From Anaerolineaceae bacterium UBA5211 (GTDB lineage Bacteria > Chloroflexota > Anaerolineae > Anaerolineales > Anaerolineaceae), in NCBI GenBank assembly GCA_002412595.1, contig DHVJ01000030.1:62001-126000 (forward strand): a stretch of 64,000 nt of DNA, read 5' to 3'. Shown here in pieces: positions 42,625 to 51,607 of the stretch. Position 1 is the stretch's first letter; each line of letters begins with the position of its first letter. The position numbers and the translations under genes were made by a program. The notes under the pieces were generated by a model. It had not been told where the DNA came from and did no database searches. It saw only the letters and a list, made by a program, of their open reading frames with translations.

Positions 42625-43455
42625 ATGCCGGAATTACCCGAAGTTGAAACCATTGCCCGTGTGCTGAGAGAAGGGGCAAAATCCACTGAAGACGCGCTGC
42701 TTGGCCGCCGCATTGAATCAGCCGAGGTGCTGTGGCCGCGCACGTTAGCCAACCTTTCGCCGCAGGTATTCTGCGCGCAAATCAGCGGCCAAACCATCCA
42801 AGCCGTTATCCGCCGGGGTAAATTCCTGGTCCTGCCGCTCAGCAGCGACACTTTGTTAGTGCATTTGCGCATGAGCGGGGATATGCGTGTCGAGCACGCA
42901 CAAGACAACCCGGTGCTGAAACACGACCGCCTGATCCTGAATCTCGACAACGGCAGCCGCCTGGCCTTCAACGATACACGCAAGTTCGGGCGCGCCTGGC
43001 TGCTGGCGGACCCGCAGGAAGTGCTGGGCAGCCTGGGGCCCGAACCCTTTGATCCCGCTCTGGACACAGATTCCTTCCACGAAATGCTTCAGGCGCGCAG
43101 CCGACAGTTGAAACCGCTCTTGATGGACCAGAGCTTTCTGGCCGGGCTGGGCAATATCTACACGGACGAAGCCCTGCACCTGGCTAAGCTTCATCCCCTG
43201 CGGTTGTCCGGCACAATCAGCTTGCCGGAAGCGGAACGCTTGCTGGTTGCCATCCGCGCTGTATTGACGGAAGGCATTCGCCGCAACGGCGCCAGCATCG
43301 ATTGGGTTTACCGCGGCGGCGATTTCCAGAACCATTTCCGCGTTTACGGGCGTACCGGGGAAAGCTGCCCGGAGTGCGGGGGGACGATTGAACGCCTGCT
43401 GGTCGGCCAGCGCGGCACGCATATCTGCCCCAACTGCCAACCCAAACCAGATTAG
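42625..43455 (+). CDS. mutM: formamidopyrimidine-DNA glycosylase
   Basis: Bifunctional glycosylase/AP lyase that removes 8-oxoguanine and other oxidised purines. The start MPELPEVETIAR fixes the N-terminus, because catalytic Pro2 and Glu3 must follow Met1. The helix-two-turn-helix motif holds LAGLGNIYTDEALHLAKLHP, and the C-terminal zinc finger is formed by CPEC and CPNC. Its length of 276 is normal. No Shine-Dalgarno exists: the strong prs terminator ends three bases before the ATG, so the message may begin at or very near the start codon. Confidence 0.96.
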   Translation: MPELPEVETIARVLREGAKSTEDALLGRRIESAEVLWPRTLANLSPQVFCAQISGQTIQAVIRRGKFLVLPLSSDTLLVHLRMSGDMRVEHAQDNPVLKHDRLILNLDNGSRLAFNDTRKFGRAWLLADPQEVLGSLGPEPFDPALDTDSFHEMLQARSRQLKPLLMDQSFLAGLGNIYTDEALHLAKLHPLRLSGTISLPEAERLLVAIRAVLTEGIRRNGASIDWVYRGGDFQNHFRVYGRTGESCPECGGTIERLLVGQRGTHICPNCQPKPD

Positions 43456-43505
43456 TGCCTGTCCTTTAACCGGTTCCTCATTTATAATCGCCCTCTACTC
43501 TTTTT

Positions 43506-44858
43506 ATGACAGCCATGTGGAATAAAACTTTTCTTAAAGACCTTTTCAAACTAAGCCTGCCGATCATGCTGCAAAGCCTGTTCGCCGTGTTAGGCAGCAC
43601 CATCACCACCCTGATGACCGGGCAGTTGGGTGATATTCCCCTGGCTGCGGCCGGATTAGCCAACCAAATGTTTTTCATTCTCTCCCTGGTGCAATTCGGA
43701 ATTGGTTCCGGCGCCTCCATTTTTACCGCCCAATATTGGGGAAAAAATGATAAGGAAAGCATATACAGGGTACTGGGCGTCTGCCTGATGTTGGGAATCC
43801 TGATCAGTCTGCTCTTCATGAGTGTCGCATTGTTCATTCCGCGCATCTTCCTGGACATTTTCACTTCTGACGCGGAAGTCATCCGGCTGGGAACCCAAAT
43901 CCTGCGAATTGTCGGTTTTAGTTTCCTGTTTACCCCCATTACCAACACGTACTATATGGTGCTGCGTTCCACCGGCAACGTGCGCCTGCCCATGCTGGTT
44001 AGCTCCAGCAGCGTCATTCTGAACACTGTGCTGGGATATGCGTTAGTCTTTGGTAAATTAGGCGCGCCGGCCATGGGTGTGTTTGGGGCAGCTTATGCCA
44101 ACCTGATCGCGCGCGTGTTGGAATGCGTGTTGATATTGTGGATGGTTTATTACCTGAAAACACCGCTAGCCATCAAACCCAGACAAATGATCTTCTTTGA
44201 CAAAGCATTCCTGAAAAAGATTTTGAACAGAGTGCTGCCAGTCACATTAAATGAATTACTGTGGTCAGTTGGAATTTCCGCTTACAGCGCCATTTATGCT
44301 CACATCAATACGGAGTCCATCGCTGCGATCAATATTAAAGCTTCCCTTGAAGATTTAATGTTCGTGCCCTTCTTAGGGATTACGCATGCCTGCGCCATTA
44401 TGATCGGCAATGCCATCGGGTCCGGCAACGAAGAGAAATCCTACGACTACATTCGCCAGGGTGTGCGCATCATCTTCATCATGGCGCTCATCCTCGGATC
44501 GGCCCTCATCCTTGGGCGGGATTTCATCACTTCATTGTATAAAATCACAGATGTTACAGCCGAGTACACACGCAACCTGTTGACTGTGTTGGGGGCTTTC
44601 TTGTGGCTCAGGACGGTAAATACTTTCTATTTCATTGCCATGCTGCGCAGCGGCGGAGATACGCGCTTTGCATACTGGATGGATGTGGGCTCCATGTGGT
44701 TGATCGGCGTGCCGTCTGCGTTGTTAGGTGCGTTCGTCTTCAAGCTCCCGGTTTACTACGTCTATTTGCTGGCCATGATTGACGAAGGTGTGAAATTTGC
44801 GCTGTCCATTTGGCGTTACCGCAGCCATCGCTGGATTCATAACCTGGTCCACGATTAA
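43506..44858 (+). CDS. MATE family efflux transporter
   Basis: A 450-residue membrane transporter with about 12 helices, exporting drugs or metabolites in exchange for Na+ or H+. Typical family features are the start LFKLSLPIMLQSLFAVLGS, LGDIPLAAAGLANQMF in the first loop, and the second half beginning at ILNRVLPVTLNELLWSVG (about 238-255), which repeats the first. A TATAAT (43483-43488) lies about 18 bases before the ATG, and no Shine-Dalgarno is seen in the pyrimidine-rich leader. Confidence 0.93.
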   Translation: MTAMWNKTFLKDLFKLSLPIMLQSLFAVLGSTITTLMTGQLGDIPLAAAGLANQMFFILSLVQFGIGSGASIFTAQYWGKNDKESIYRVLGVCLMLGILISLLFMSVALFIPRIFLDIFTSDAEVIRLGTQILRIVGFSFLFTPITNTYYMVLRSTGNVRLPMLVSSSSVILNTVLGYALVFGKLGAPAMGVFGAAYANLIARVLECVLILWMVYYLKTPLAIKPRQMIFFDKAFLKKILNRVLPVTLNELLWSVGISAYSAIYAHINTESIAAINIKASLEDLMFVPFLGITHACAIMIGNAIGSGNEEKSYDYIRQGVRIIFIMALILGSALILGRDFITSLYKITDVTAEYTRNLLTVLGAFLWLRTVNTFYFIAMLRSGGDTRFAYWMDVGSMWLIGVPSALLGAFVFKLPVYYVYLLAMIDEGVKFALSIWRYRSHRWIHNLVHD

Positions 44859-44894
44859 TTCCAAATCAACAAATTCCGGTAGAATAGGATAAGC

Positions 44895-45065
44895 ATGTAT
44901 TCCATTATCATCGCGATCATTTTTTACGTAATCGGTTTTTGGTTGATGTCCAATGAAGCCAAAAAAGAGCCGCGCATGCGGAATGTGTGGAGTTACCTTT
45001 CAGCAATTCTCTCACTGATCATGGCAGTAGCCATCACATTAATGTGGCTGATGATCATTTTCTAA
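44895..45065 (+). CDS. 56-residue two-helix membrane protein
   Basis: A very short gene. The product has a hydrophobic segment at 3-18, a charged hinge containing NEAKKEPRMRN (20-30), and a second hydrophobic segment at 34-56. It is probably a small inner-membrane protein with both ends on the same side. An AGGA lies six bases before the ATG and a TAGAAT box at 44880-44885. It is followed directly by a strong terminator, which supports a real transcript. It could assist the MATE transporter upstream, or be independent. No family is recognised. Confidence 0.65.
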   Translation: MYSIIIAIIFYVIGFWLMSNEAKKEPRMRNVWSYLSAILSLIMAVAITLMWLMIIF

Positions 45066-45074
45066 TCGAAAGTG

Positions 45075-45107
45075 AAAAGCCCGCTGTTTTTACAGCGGGC
45101 TTTTTTA
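45075..45107. terminator. bidirectional rho-independent terminator
   Basis: AAAAGCCCGCTGT (45075-45087) and ACAGCGGGC plus TTTT (45092-45104) form a stem with T-tracts on both strands. It lies between the convergent small membrane protein gene and the Trx-CcdA gene. Confidence 0.93.
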
Positions 45108-45127
45108 TTTAAATAAATTTAAAAACA

Positions 45128-46759
45128 TCAGACTACCGAGATAAGCAGCCAGGCGGCCAGCGCGAAGAAAAGCACCGCCATGCCAATCTTCACCGCGGCG
45201 GCGTGTTTCTGCAGGAAGTTTGTCAACTCTTTAGAGGTTGTGCCGTAATAGGCCAGGATGAAAACTACCACCAAGGGAAGGATGAAAAGCAGGTTATACA
45301 ACACCAGGTAGAAAACCGCCCGCAATTTTAATTCCGGCATGCTGGACACAAAAACGATGGTGGGCAAATAGACCTGACCAGTGCAGGCCAATTCCAGAAT
45401 GGAGATCAATAATCCGGTTACAAACGCGCCAATATAATAGCTGCGGGCGCTGCGTCCTTTGCGGATGACCGAGTTGATGCGCTTGCGCAGCGGGTCAGGC
45501 AATTTGAGGGACATATCCTCCAAATTTCCTTTGCGTGCTTTGAAATAATCAACAATGCTGAAAATACCCAGCCCAAAACAGAGCGCTGCCGTGATAATGT
45601 AAACCCAACGCGCTAGTGTATTCAGCAGATCACCCATCAGATCCAAGACTTTATAAAGGCCCAGACCAATCACTAGGTAAGCAATGAAGACACCCAGCGT
45701 GAAGGACAAACCTACAAGAATGATTTCACGCCCCTTGCGGCCCGACAAGGTCAAGTAGGAAATAAAGAAAATCAGGGTTGCGAAAGCACAAGGGTTAAGC
45801 CCATCCACCAACCCTGCGAATACGACCGTCAGCCAGCTCATGGAGCGAAAACGCTCTACGATAGTGGAGCTGCCTTCTTCAGGATCGTAGGCATCCCACA
45901 CTTTAGGCGCACCTTCTTGCTGGTAGCACTGCAAGGCCGCTTCAACGGCCTCCGGGGTAATTTCGGCTTCGCCAATCCAGGCCTGGTTGCCAATGAACAC
46001 CGCGGGGGTATGGAAATCAGCCTTGCCGGCGCGCTCCGCCAGCCAAAGGCCCAGCCCGGGGTGATCATAGACATTGAATTTTTCAACGATCAACTGCGGG
46101 TAACGGCTGCGCAGATAGGAAAGGTCAGCCTCCACACGGCTGCAGCTGTCACAGCCGGTCTGGTAAAAATATGCCGCATAAATAGGCGCGCCGGTTTCAC
46201 AAGTCTCGCCGTTATCCAGCGAACAAATTTCAGCGTTGGCGGCCGCGTTTTCTGCGGAGACAATCGCCGAGGGGTCAAAATCCGGGATATCCGGCCAATC
46301 AATACCGCCGGACAAAATTCCGTTTTCCACAATACCGCGCAAATCGGCTTCAATGACATCCTGACCAATCAATATCTGGTTATCAATAATCAATGTGGGA
46401 ATCGCGCGTTCTTCCGCCTTAACATTGAAATGTTCCTCGGAATTGATCAATAGCTCATAGTTATCCGCGTAATCGATTTCAACCAGGCGGATATCCAGTT
46501 TGGTGCCAAATTCATCCTGCATGGGCAGCAGCAAGTTGTTCAATACTTCCAGACAATGCGGGCAATCCTGCGAGTAGAAATACAAGCCGTGAACAGCCGA
46601 AGGGTCGCAAGGCAGGGTACCAGCTTCAATCCCCAGGGTAGCCGGCTGTAACGGGACCGGGGTTGGCTCGTCAAACGACGCCGGTTGGAAAAAGGTCGAA
46701 GCTGAAACCAGCCAGGCGCCCAAGATGATCAACCCGGCCAGAACAATATTTTTACGCAT
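45128..46759 (-). CDS. fused double thioredoxin-like/CcdA-type electron transfer protein
   Basis: A 543-residue thiol-disulfide protein. After a signal anchor (about 5-24) come two thioredoxin-like domains outside the membrane: the first has CPHC (Cys66, Cys69) with a cis-Pro in RAIPTLI, the second has CDSC (Cys203, Cys206) with cis-Pro in FHTPAVFI. The C-terminal part is a six-helix CcdA/DsbD-like module with GLNPCAFA (Cys324) and LELACTGQ (Cys459), the redox pair that carries electrons across the membrane. The chain would pass reducing power from cytoplasmic thioredoxin through the membrane to two extracellular domains. It is flanked by unrelated genes. Confidence 0.85.
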   Translation of the reverse strand: MRKNIVLAGLIILGAWLVSASTFFQPASFDEPTPVPLQPATLGIEAGTLPCDPSAVHGLYFYSQDCPHCLEVLNNLLLPMQDEFGTKLDIRLVEIDYADNYELLINSEEHFNVKAEERAIPTLIIDNQILIGQDVIEADLRGIVENGILSGGIDWPDIPDFDPSAIVSAENAAANAEICSLDNGETCETGAPIYAAYFYQTGCDSCSRVEADLSYLRSRYPQLIVEKFNVYDHPGLGLWLAERAGKADFHTPAVFIGNQAWIGEAEITPEAVEAALQCYQQEGAPKVWDAYDPEEGSSTIVERFRSMSWLTVVFAGLVDGLNPCAFATLIFFISYLTLSGRKGREIILVGLSFTLGVFIAYLVIGLGLYKVLDLMGDLLNTLARWVYIITAALCFGLGIFSIVDYFKARKGNLEDMSLKLPDPLRKRINSVIRKGRSARSYYIGAFVTGLLISILELACTGQVYLPTIVFVSSMPELKLRAVFYLVLYNLLFILPLVVVFILAYYGTTSKELTNFLQKHAAAVKIGMAVLFFALAAWLLISVV

Positions 46760-46839
46760 AAAATCATCACCTCTACTGAAAATGCAGAATCCTAATCATA
46801 ATCGATTTTACAATCGTTGTTAGTCGTGAAAATCGCTGC

Positions 46840-48168
46840 TTATTCAGGAAAGAGTTTCGAAAACGCGAGCGGGGCATATTTCCGCACAGTATCCGAACTA
46901 ATAGCATTTTCCTTGCAGATAGCCGCGTAAAGATCCACACTTGGCCGGCGGATTCGCTGCTGCGTGTCCACATCCAGGCCCCACAAGCCAAAGCGCTGTG
47001 TCCAGCCGCGTTCCCATTCAAAGTTATCGATCTGCGACCAGTGAAAATAACCTTTGATGTTCCAATTGAAATTGGCTACCCGCCAAATTTCATGCAGGTG
47101 CTGCACGGTGTAAGACGGTCGCATGGAATCGGTGGAATCCTCCACACCATTCTCGGTGATGTAGATAGGCAGTTTGAATTTATGCGCCCATTTCAAGGCT
47201 GCGGCCATGCCGCGCGGCAGGTTGGCGATGAAACCCGTCTCGCTCAATTCGGCGTCTTTTGGAAAGAAGCGCCGGCTGAGGATCTTGCTGAAAGCCAGGG
47301 GTTTAAAAATCACCCTTTCCAGAGAATAATAATTCACGCCTGCAAAGTCCTGCGTGCCGATCGCTTCCGGGACAGCTTCGCTCTTCAGCGCGAAACGCAG
47401 GCGGCCGCTCACCAGCGCGTTGGAAAAGGCGTCATTGAAGCTGGCCGATTGGAATTTAGCGATCCAAATATCCGGGAGGAACCAGGGGCGTGCCGGTTCA
47501 AAACCACGGTAATTTTTGGCATACCCCACCTCTGCATGGGGTTGAAGTTCATGAATAATACGATAAGCAGCCGCGTGCCCTTTCAGCAAGTTGCACATTA
47601 CTCGAAAAGCAGCTCCTAAATCGGATTTTCCGGGCGGGAAATTGCCTTCAATATACCCACCGGTCACATATACGGCCGGTTCGTTGATGGTTACCCACAA
47701 ATCCACCAAATCGCACAGCCCGCTCACGACTTTGCGCACGTAATCAGCGAAATACTGTGGTGCCTGGTCATCCTCCCAACCGCCGCGGTCATACAACCAC
47801 AGCGGGTCGGTGAAATGGTGCAGTGTGACCATGGGCTTGAGGCCGAGCTTGAGCATACCTTTGATGATCTGGCGGTAGTGCTCCAAAGCCTCGTCATCCC
47901 AGCGGTCGGGCGCGGGCTGAATGCGGCTCCATTCAATGGACAGCCGGTGAGAATTCTGCCCATCATTGGCTGCATTCTGCAAATCTTCCTTCCAGCGGCC
48001 GTTCCACCAATCACAGGCCAACCCGCTTTTCTGGCCATCAATGATACGCCCAGGTTCATTCTCCCAGGCATACCAGTTATTGTTGGTGTTGCCCCCTTCT
48101 ACCTGATGTGAAGAGGTAGCTGTACCCCACAAAAAACCTTCAGGAAAACGATATATCGCGTCCGGCAT
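46840..48168 (-). CDS. glycoside hydrolase family 1 (beta-glucosidase-like)
   Basis: A 442-residue cytoplasmic retaining glycosidase. The N-terminal GH1 signature FPEGFLWGTATSSHQVEGG is followed by the acid/base Glu in TINEPAVYV and the nucleophile Glu in YITENGVED. HHFTDPLWL and QIDNFEWERGW also fit GH1. The sugar preference cannot be read. ATG 48168 is chosen because GGGAGG stands seven bases upstream; a TTG at 48183 is in frame but within this site. It is divergent from alpha-glucan phosphorylase across 239 bases. Confidence 0.94.
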   Translation of the reverse strand: MPDAIYRFPEGFLWGTATSSHQVEGGNTNNNWYAWENEPGRIIDGQKSGLACDWWNGRWKEDLQNAANDGQNSHRLSIEWSRIQPAPDRWDDEALEHYRQIIKGMLKLGLKPMVTLHHFTDPLWLYDRGGWEDDQAPQYFADYVRKVVSGLCDLVDLWVTINEPAVYVTGGYIEGNFPPGKSDLGAAFRVMCNLLKGHAAAYRIIHELQPHAEVGYAKNYRGFEPARPWFLPDIWIAKFQSASFNDAFSNALVSGRLRFALKSEAVPEAIGTQDFAGVNYYSLERVIFKPLAFSKILSRRFFPKDAELSETGFIANLPRGMAAALKWAHKFKLPIYITENGVEDSTDSMRPSYTVQHLHEIWRVANFNWNIKGYFHWSQIDNFEWERGWTQRFGLWGLDVDTQQRIRRPSVDLYAAICKENAISSDTVRKYAPLAFSKLFPE

Positions 48169-48407
48169 GGAAGATCCTCCCAATGATCAAATCGATTTTT
48201 AATCTTATTATAAAATACACATCCAGCAGCCTTTTTTTACTTTTATATATTTTCTGCCGCTCAGCAGGGTTTGTAAAATCTTCATAAAAAGACAACCTTT
48301 TGAAAAATTCAATATATAATAGCGATTCGCATCTGTCGGGGCTATCGATAAGGTAAAATGATAAGAAAGTATGGTAAAAACACGCGCTGTTTTTTTTAGC
48401 CAGGAGC

Positions 48408-50582
48408 ATGAAACCAATGACTAACAACTTCCAAAAAGTTTTCCCCAACCACTTCAAATTACCCGGAAAAATAAAAAGGCTGGGTGATTTAGCTTATAAC
48501 TTATGGTGGGTGTGGAACCCAAGCGGGCTGCGTTTGTACCCAACCTTGGACCGCCGGCTGTGGGAGAAAACCGAACACAACCCAATCGCTTTCCTGCATC
48601 AAATTGAAGCGCAGAAATTGAAAGATGCCGCCAACGACCGTTACTTTTTGGAAGAATATGAGCGCGTCATGGCCGAGTTCGACAGCTACATGGCAGGGAA
48701 AGACACCTGGTTCGAACAGCAATATCCCGAATTAAAAGACCGTCAGATAGCATATTTTTCATTTGAATTCGGTTTACACGAATCCATGCCATTCTATGCC
48801 GGCGGCTTGGGTATTCTGGCCGGCGATCATTTAAAAGAAGCCAGCGATCTGGGAATCCCCATTGTGGGCGTCGGTTTCATTTATAAACAGGGTTATTTCG
48901 TTCAAAAAATCACCGAAGATGGCTGGCAGGAAACCAGTTACTATCACTTCAATTTCGAAGAGATGCCCATTATTGCCCTGACCGGTAAAGACGGCAAACC
49001 GCTGACCGTTTCGGTTGACCTGCCCGGACGGACCGTTTTCGCGCGCATTTGGATGCTGCAGGTTGGGCGTGTCCCGCTTTATCTATTAGACAGCAGCATT
49101 CCGCAAAACCAGACCAACGACCGCCATTTAACTTCGCGGCTTTACAGCAGCGACCTGGAGATCAGGATTTCGCAGGAAATTTTGCTGGGTATGGGCGGCG
49201 TGCGCGCGCTGCGTCTATTGGGCTACAATCCAGATTTATGGCATATGAACGAAGGCCACTCTGCCTTCCTGACGCTGGAGAATGTGCGCGAGCAGGTCGC
49301 CGGGGGTATGAAATTTGAAGAAGCAGTCGAAAAATTGCGCAGCACAAACATCTTTACGACCCATACACCAGTGCCGGCAGGCAATGACCAATTTCCCATC
49401 TGGTTGATCGATAAATTCTTCCCCAGCTATTGGGAAGAAATGCACCTGACCCGCGACCAATTCATTGAGCTGGGCAAGCAAACCCAATCCTGGGGAGAGA
49501 CCTTCAGCATGCCGGTTTTGGCGCTGCACCTTTCTGAACGCTGTAACGCCGTCTCCGAACTGCACGGTGAAGTGGCACGCGATATGTGGAACTTCCTTTG
49601 GCCGGAACGCGAAGCGAAGGACGTGCCCATCCAAAGTATCACCAACGGCGTGCATATGAGTTTCTGGCTAGCGCGCCGCATCCGGCTGCTGTTTGACCGC
49701 TACCTAGGCATGGATTGGATGGATCACATGGATGATCCGGACCTGTGGACACGAGTGGAGCAAATCCCCGACCTGGAGCTTTGGGACGTCAAGCGCCACC
49801 TGAAGCGTAAATTGATCAATTACGCCATCGAGAACGCCCGCAGCCACTGGCAGAGCGGCAAGCGCGCCGCCAGTCAGGTGTTGGTGGACGGCGTTATGCT
49901 GGATCAATATTCCCTGACCATTGGATTCGCGCGCCGTTTTGCAACATACAAACGCGCAGACCTGCTCTTCAGCGACTATGAAAGGCTGCTGCGTTTGATC
50001 AACGATCAGGACCGGCCGGTACAGATCATCCTGGCCGGTAAGGCTCATCCGGCTGATGAACCCGGAAAACTGATCATCCAGAAGGTATATCGCATGGCCA
50101 AAGACCCGCGCAGCGCCGGGCGCATTGTCTTCCTGGAAGATTATGATCTGAACATTGCCCGCCTGCTGGTGCAGGGTGTGGACGTATGGTTGAATACGCC
50201 GCGCCGGCCGAATGAAGCCTCCGGGACATCCGGCATGAAAGCCGCTTTAAACGGCACCCTGAATTTCTCTGTACTGGATGGTTGGTGGCGGGAAGGATTC
50301 AACGGCAGCAATGGCTGGGCTATCGGGAATGACACGGATTATGATGACCCTAACAAACAGGATGAAGTGGATGCGGCCAGCCTCTACAACACCCTGGAAA
50401 ACGAGATCATCCCGCTTTATTACCAAACGCGCTCTATGGGAGATGCGTCCCCGCAGTGGATTGGCAAGATCAAAGAAAATATGCGTTCTCTTTCATGGCA
50501 ATTCAATACCCGGCGGATGATTAAAGAGTACATGAACAAGATGTATCTGCCTGCTTTTAAAGAAAATGAAAAACAAGACTAA
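48408..50582 (+). CDS. glgP: alpha-glucan phosphorylase
   Basis: PLP-dependent GT35 enzyme that releases glucose 1-phosphate from glycogen or maltodextrin. The 724-residue protein belongs to the shorter bacterial alpha-glucan phosphorylase type. Signs are LGDLAYNLWWVWNP near the start, FGLHESMPFYAGGLGILAGD (about 116-135), ATYKRADLL for the substrate site, and RRPNEASGTSGMKAALNGTL with the PLP-binding region near residue 600. A GGAG site stands close to the ATG. The UPF0316 gene follows 23 bases later. Confidence 0.94.
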   Translation: MKPMTNNFQKVFPNHFKLPGKIKRLGDLAYNLWWVWNPSGLRLYPTLDRRLWEKTEHNPIAFLHQIEAQKLKDAANDRYFLEEYERVMAEFDSYMAGKDTWFEQQYPELKDRQIAYFSFEFGLHESMPFYAGGLGILAGDHLKEASDLGIPIVGVGFIYKQGYFVQKITEDGWQETSYYHFNFEEMPIIALTGKDGKPLTVSVDLPGRTVFARIWMLQVGRVPLYLLDSSIPQNQTNDRHLTSRLYSSDLEIRISQEILLGMGGVRALRLLGYNPDLWHMNEGHSAFLTLENVREQVAGGMKFEEAVEKLRSTNIFTTHTPVPAGNDQFPIWLIDKFFPSYWEEMHLTRDQFIELGKQTQSWGETFSMPVLALHLSERCNAVSELHGEVARDMWNFLWPEREAKDVPIQSITNGVHMSFWLARRIRLLFDRYLGMDWMDHMDDPDLWTRVEQIPDLELWDVKRHLKRKLINYAIENARSHWQSGKRAASQVLVDGVMLDQYSLTIGFARRFATYKRADLLFSDYERLLRLINDQDRPVQIILAGKAHPADEPGKLIIQKVYRMAKDPRSAGRIVFLEDYDLNIARLLVQGVDVWLNTPRRPNEASGTSGMKAALNGTLNFSVLDGWWREGFNGSNGWAIGNDTDYDDPNKQDEVDAASLYNTLENEIIPLYYQTRSMGDASPQWIGKIKENMRSLSWQFNTRRMIKEYMNKMYLPAFKENEKQD

Positions 50583-50605
50583 TATACACATTTGAGAGAT
50601 TGATT

Positions 50606-51136
50606 ATGGAAGCATTTTTAGCGACACAAAATATTTGGGTAGTTGCCGGATTTATATTCATTTCACGCGTGCTTAACATGGCCCTGGATACAGTGCGGAT
50701 GCTGACTGTTATGCGCGGCATGCGTTCAATCACCTGGATCCTGGGCGTATTACAGACCATGCTCTTCGTGGTTGCACTGGGCTCCGTCATGAACGACCTT
50801 AGCAACCCGATAAAAATTCTGGCCTATTCAATTGGTTTCGCCACCGGCAATGTAATCGGCATGAACATTGAAAAACGACTGGCTTTTGGTTTTATTAATA
50901 TGACCATCATTAGCTCATTGCGTGGTCAGGAACTGGCCGAAAAATTACGCAGCCAGGGGCACGCCGTCACGGAAATCCCCGCACGTGGGAAAGACGGCAG
51001 CGTTGAAATTTTGGAATGCAGCGTACAGCGGAAATTTGCTCCAGAAGTACAGAAAACTGTTTTAGAAAGCGACCCCAGCGCATTTATCACATCAAGAGAT
51101 ATACAAAAAATTTGGCGGGGTTATTGGCGTGAGTAA
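50606..51136 (+). CDS. UPF0316/DUF2179 (YebE-type) membrane protein
   Basis: A 176-residue protein with three membrane helices (about 8-24, 42-60 and 68-90) followed by a small soluble DUF2179 domain at the C-terminus. SRVLNMALDTVRMLTVMRG near the start is the family signature. Function is unknown; some homologues are linked to nucleotide signalling. ATG 50606 is preceded by GAGAG. It is probably co-transcribed with glgP and followed by a terminator. Confidence 0.88.
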   Translation: MEAFLATQNIWVVAGFIFISRVLNMALDTVRMLTVMRGMRSITWILGVLQTMLFVVALGSVMNDLSNPIKILAYSIGFATGNVIGMNIEKRLAFGFINMTIISSLRGQELAEKLRSQGHAVTEIPARGKDGSVEILECSVQRKFAPEVQKTVLESDPSAFITSRDIQKIWRGYWRE

Positions 51137-51140
51137 AAAA

Positions 51141-51171
51141 AAGAGACCGGTGAGACCGGTCTCTTTTTTTC
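51141..51171. terminator. bidirectional rho-independent terminator
   Basis: AAGAGACCGG (51141-51150) and CCGGTCTCTT (51156-51165) form a perfect stem with a five-base loop and T-tracts on both strands, between convergent genes. Confidence 0.92.
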
Positions 51172-51476
51172 TAATTTACTTGCTTCCTGATGGAAATCAG
51201 GAAAATCCCTACACTGATCATCGTAAGAAAAGTACCCGTTCCCAGTAGGATCGTATGTAAATTCCCGTTCAACAGAAGATCTGTCAAACCATCAGTTTCA
51301 GCGCCGGATGGATATCCTCCAGATGATTGATCGTCCAAATTCTGGTTATGTTGAACCGCCGCTTGCATTTTTGCCAATTGATCATTGCGATAAAGGCCTA
51401 CTGTGATTCCTAAAACAATCCCCATTATTCCCAATACCAGCAAGATGATCATGACTGTATTAAATGCTTTGCTCAT
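51171..51476 (-). CDS. hypothetical small two-helix membrane protein
   Basis: A 101-residue protein with hydrophobic helices at about 6-28 and 74-95 and a polar loop between them rich in Gln, Asn, Ser and Gly. No family is recognised. It is downstream of the export operon on the same strand, 131 bases away, with a hairpin between, so it may be transcribed separately. Confidence 0.65.
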   Translation of the reverse strand: MSKAFNTVMIILLVLGIMGIVLGITVGLYRNDQLAKMQAAVQHNQNLDDQSSGGYPSGAETDGLTDLLLNGNLHTILLGTGTFLTMISVGIFLISIRKQVN

Positions 51477-51540
51477 TCCTCATCCTTTATCAAATTAATG
51501 AATAAATCCAAATTTCCTGAAATAAATATAAATTTCTGAA

Positions 51541-51571
51541 AGAGACTGGAGAAAACTCCAGCCTCTTTTTG
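51541..51571 (-). terminator. hairpin after the second adaptor gene
   Basis: AGAGACTGGAG (51541-51551) and CTCCAGCCTCT (51556-51566) pair with one mismatch around an AAAA loop. It stands about 40 bases past the stop of the second adaptor gene and would end the export operon, though the T-tract on the minus strand (TCTTTC) is weak; the plus strand has a better one. Confidence 0.65.
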
Positions 51572-51607
51572 ATTCGTGTAATAGTGGTACTACAAAAATC
51601 TTAGCGC

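Noticed and set aside
48183..48287. Plus-strand frame of 34 codons in the spacer before glgP
   Set aside because: No ribosome binding site, AT-rich composition and no features beyond random hydrophobic residues.
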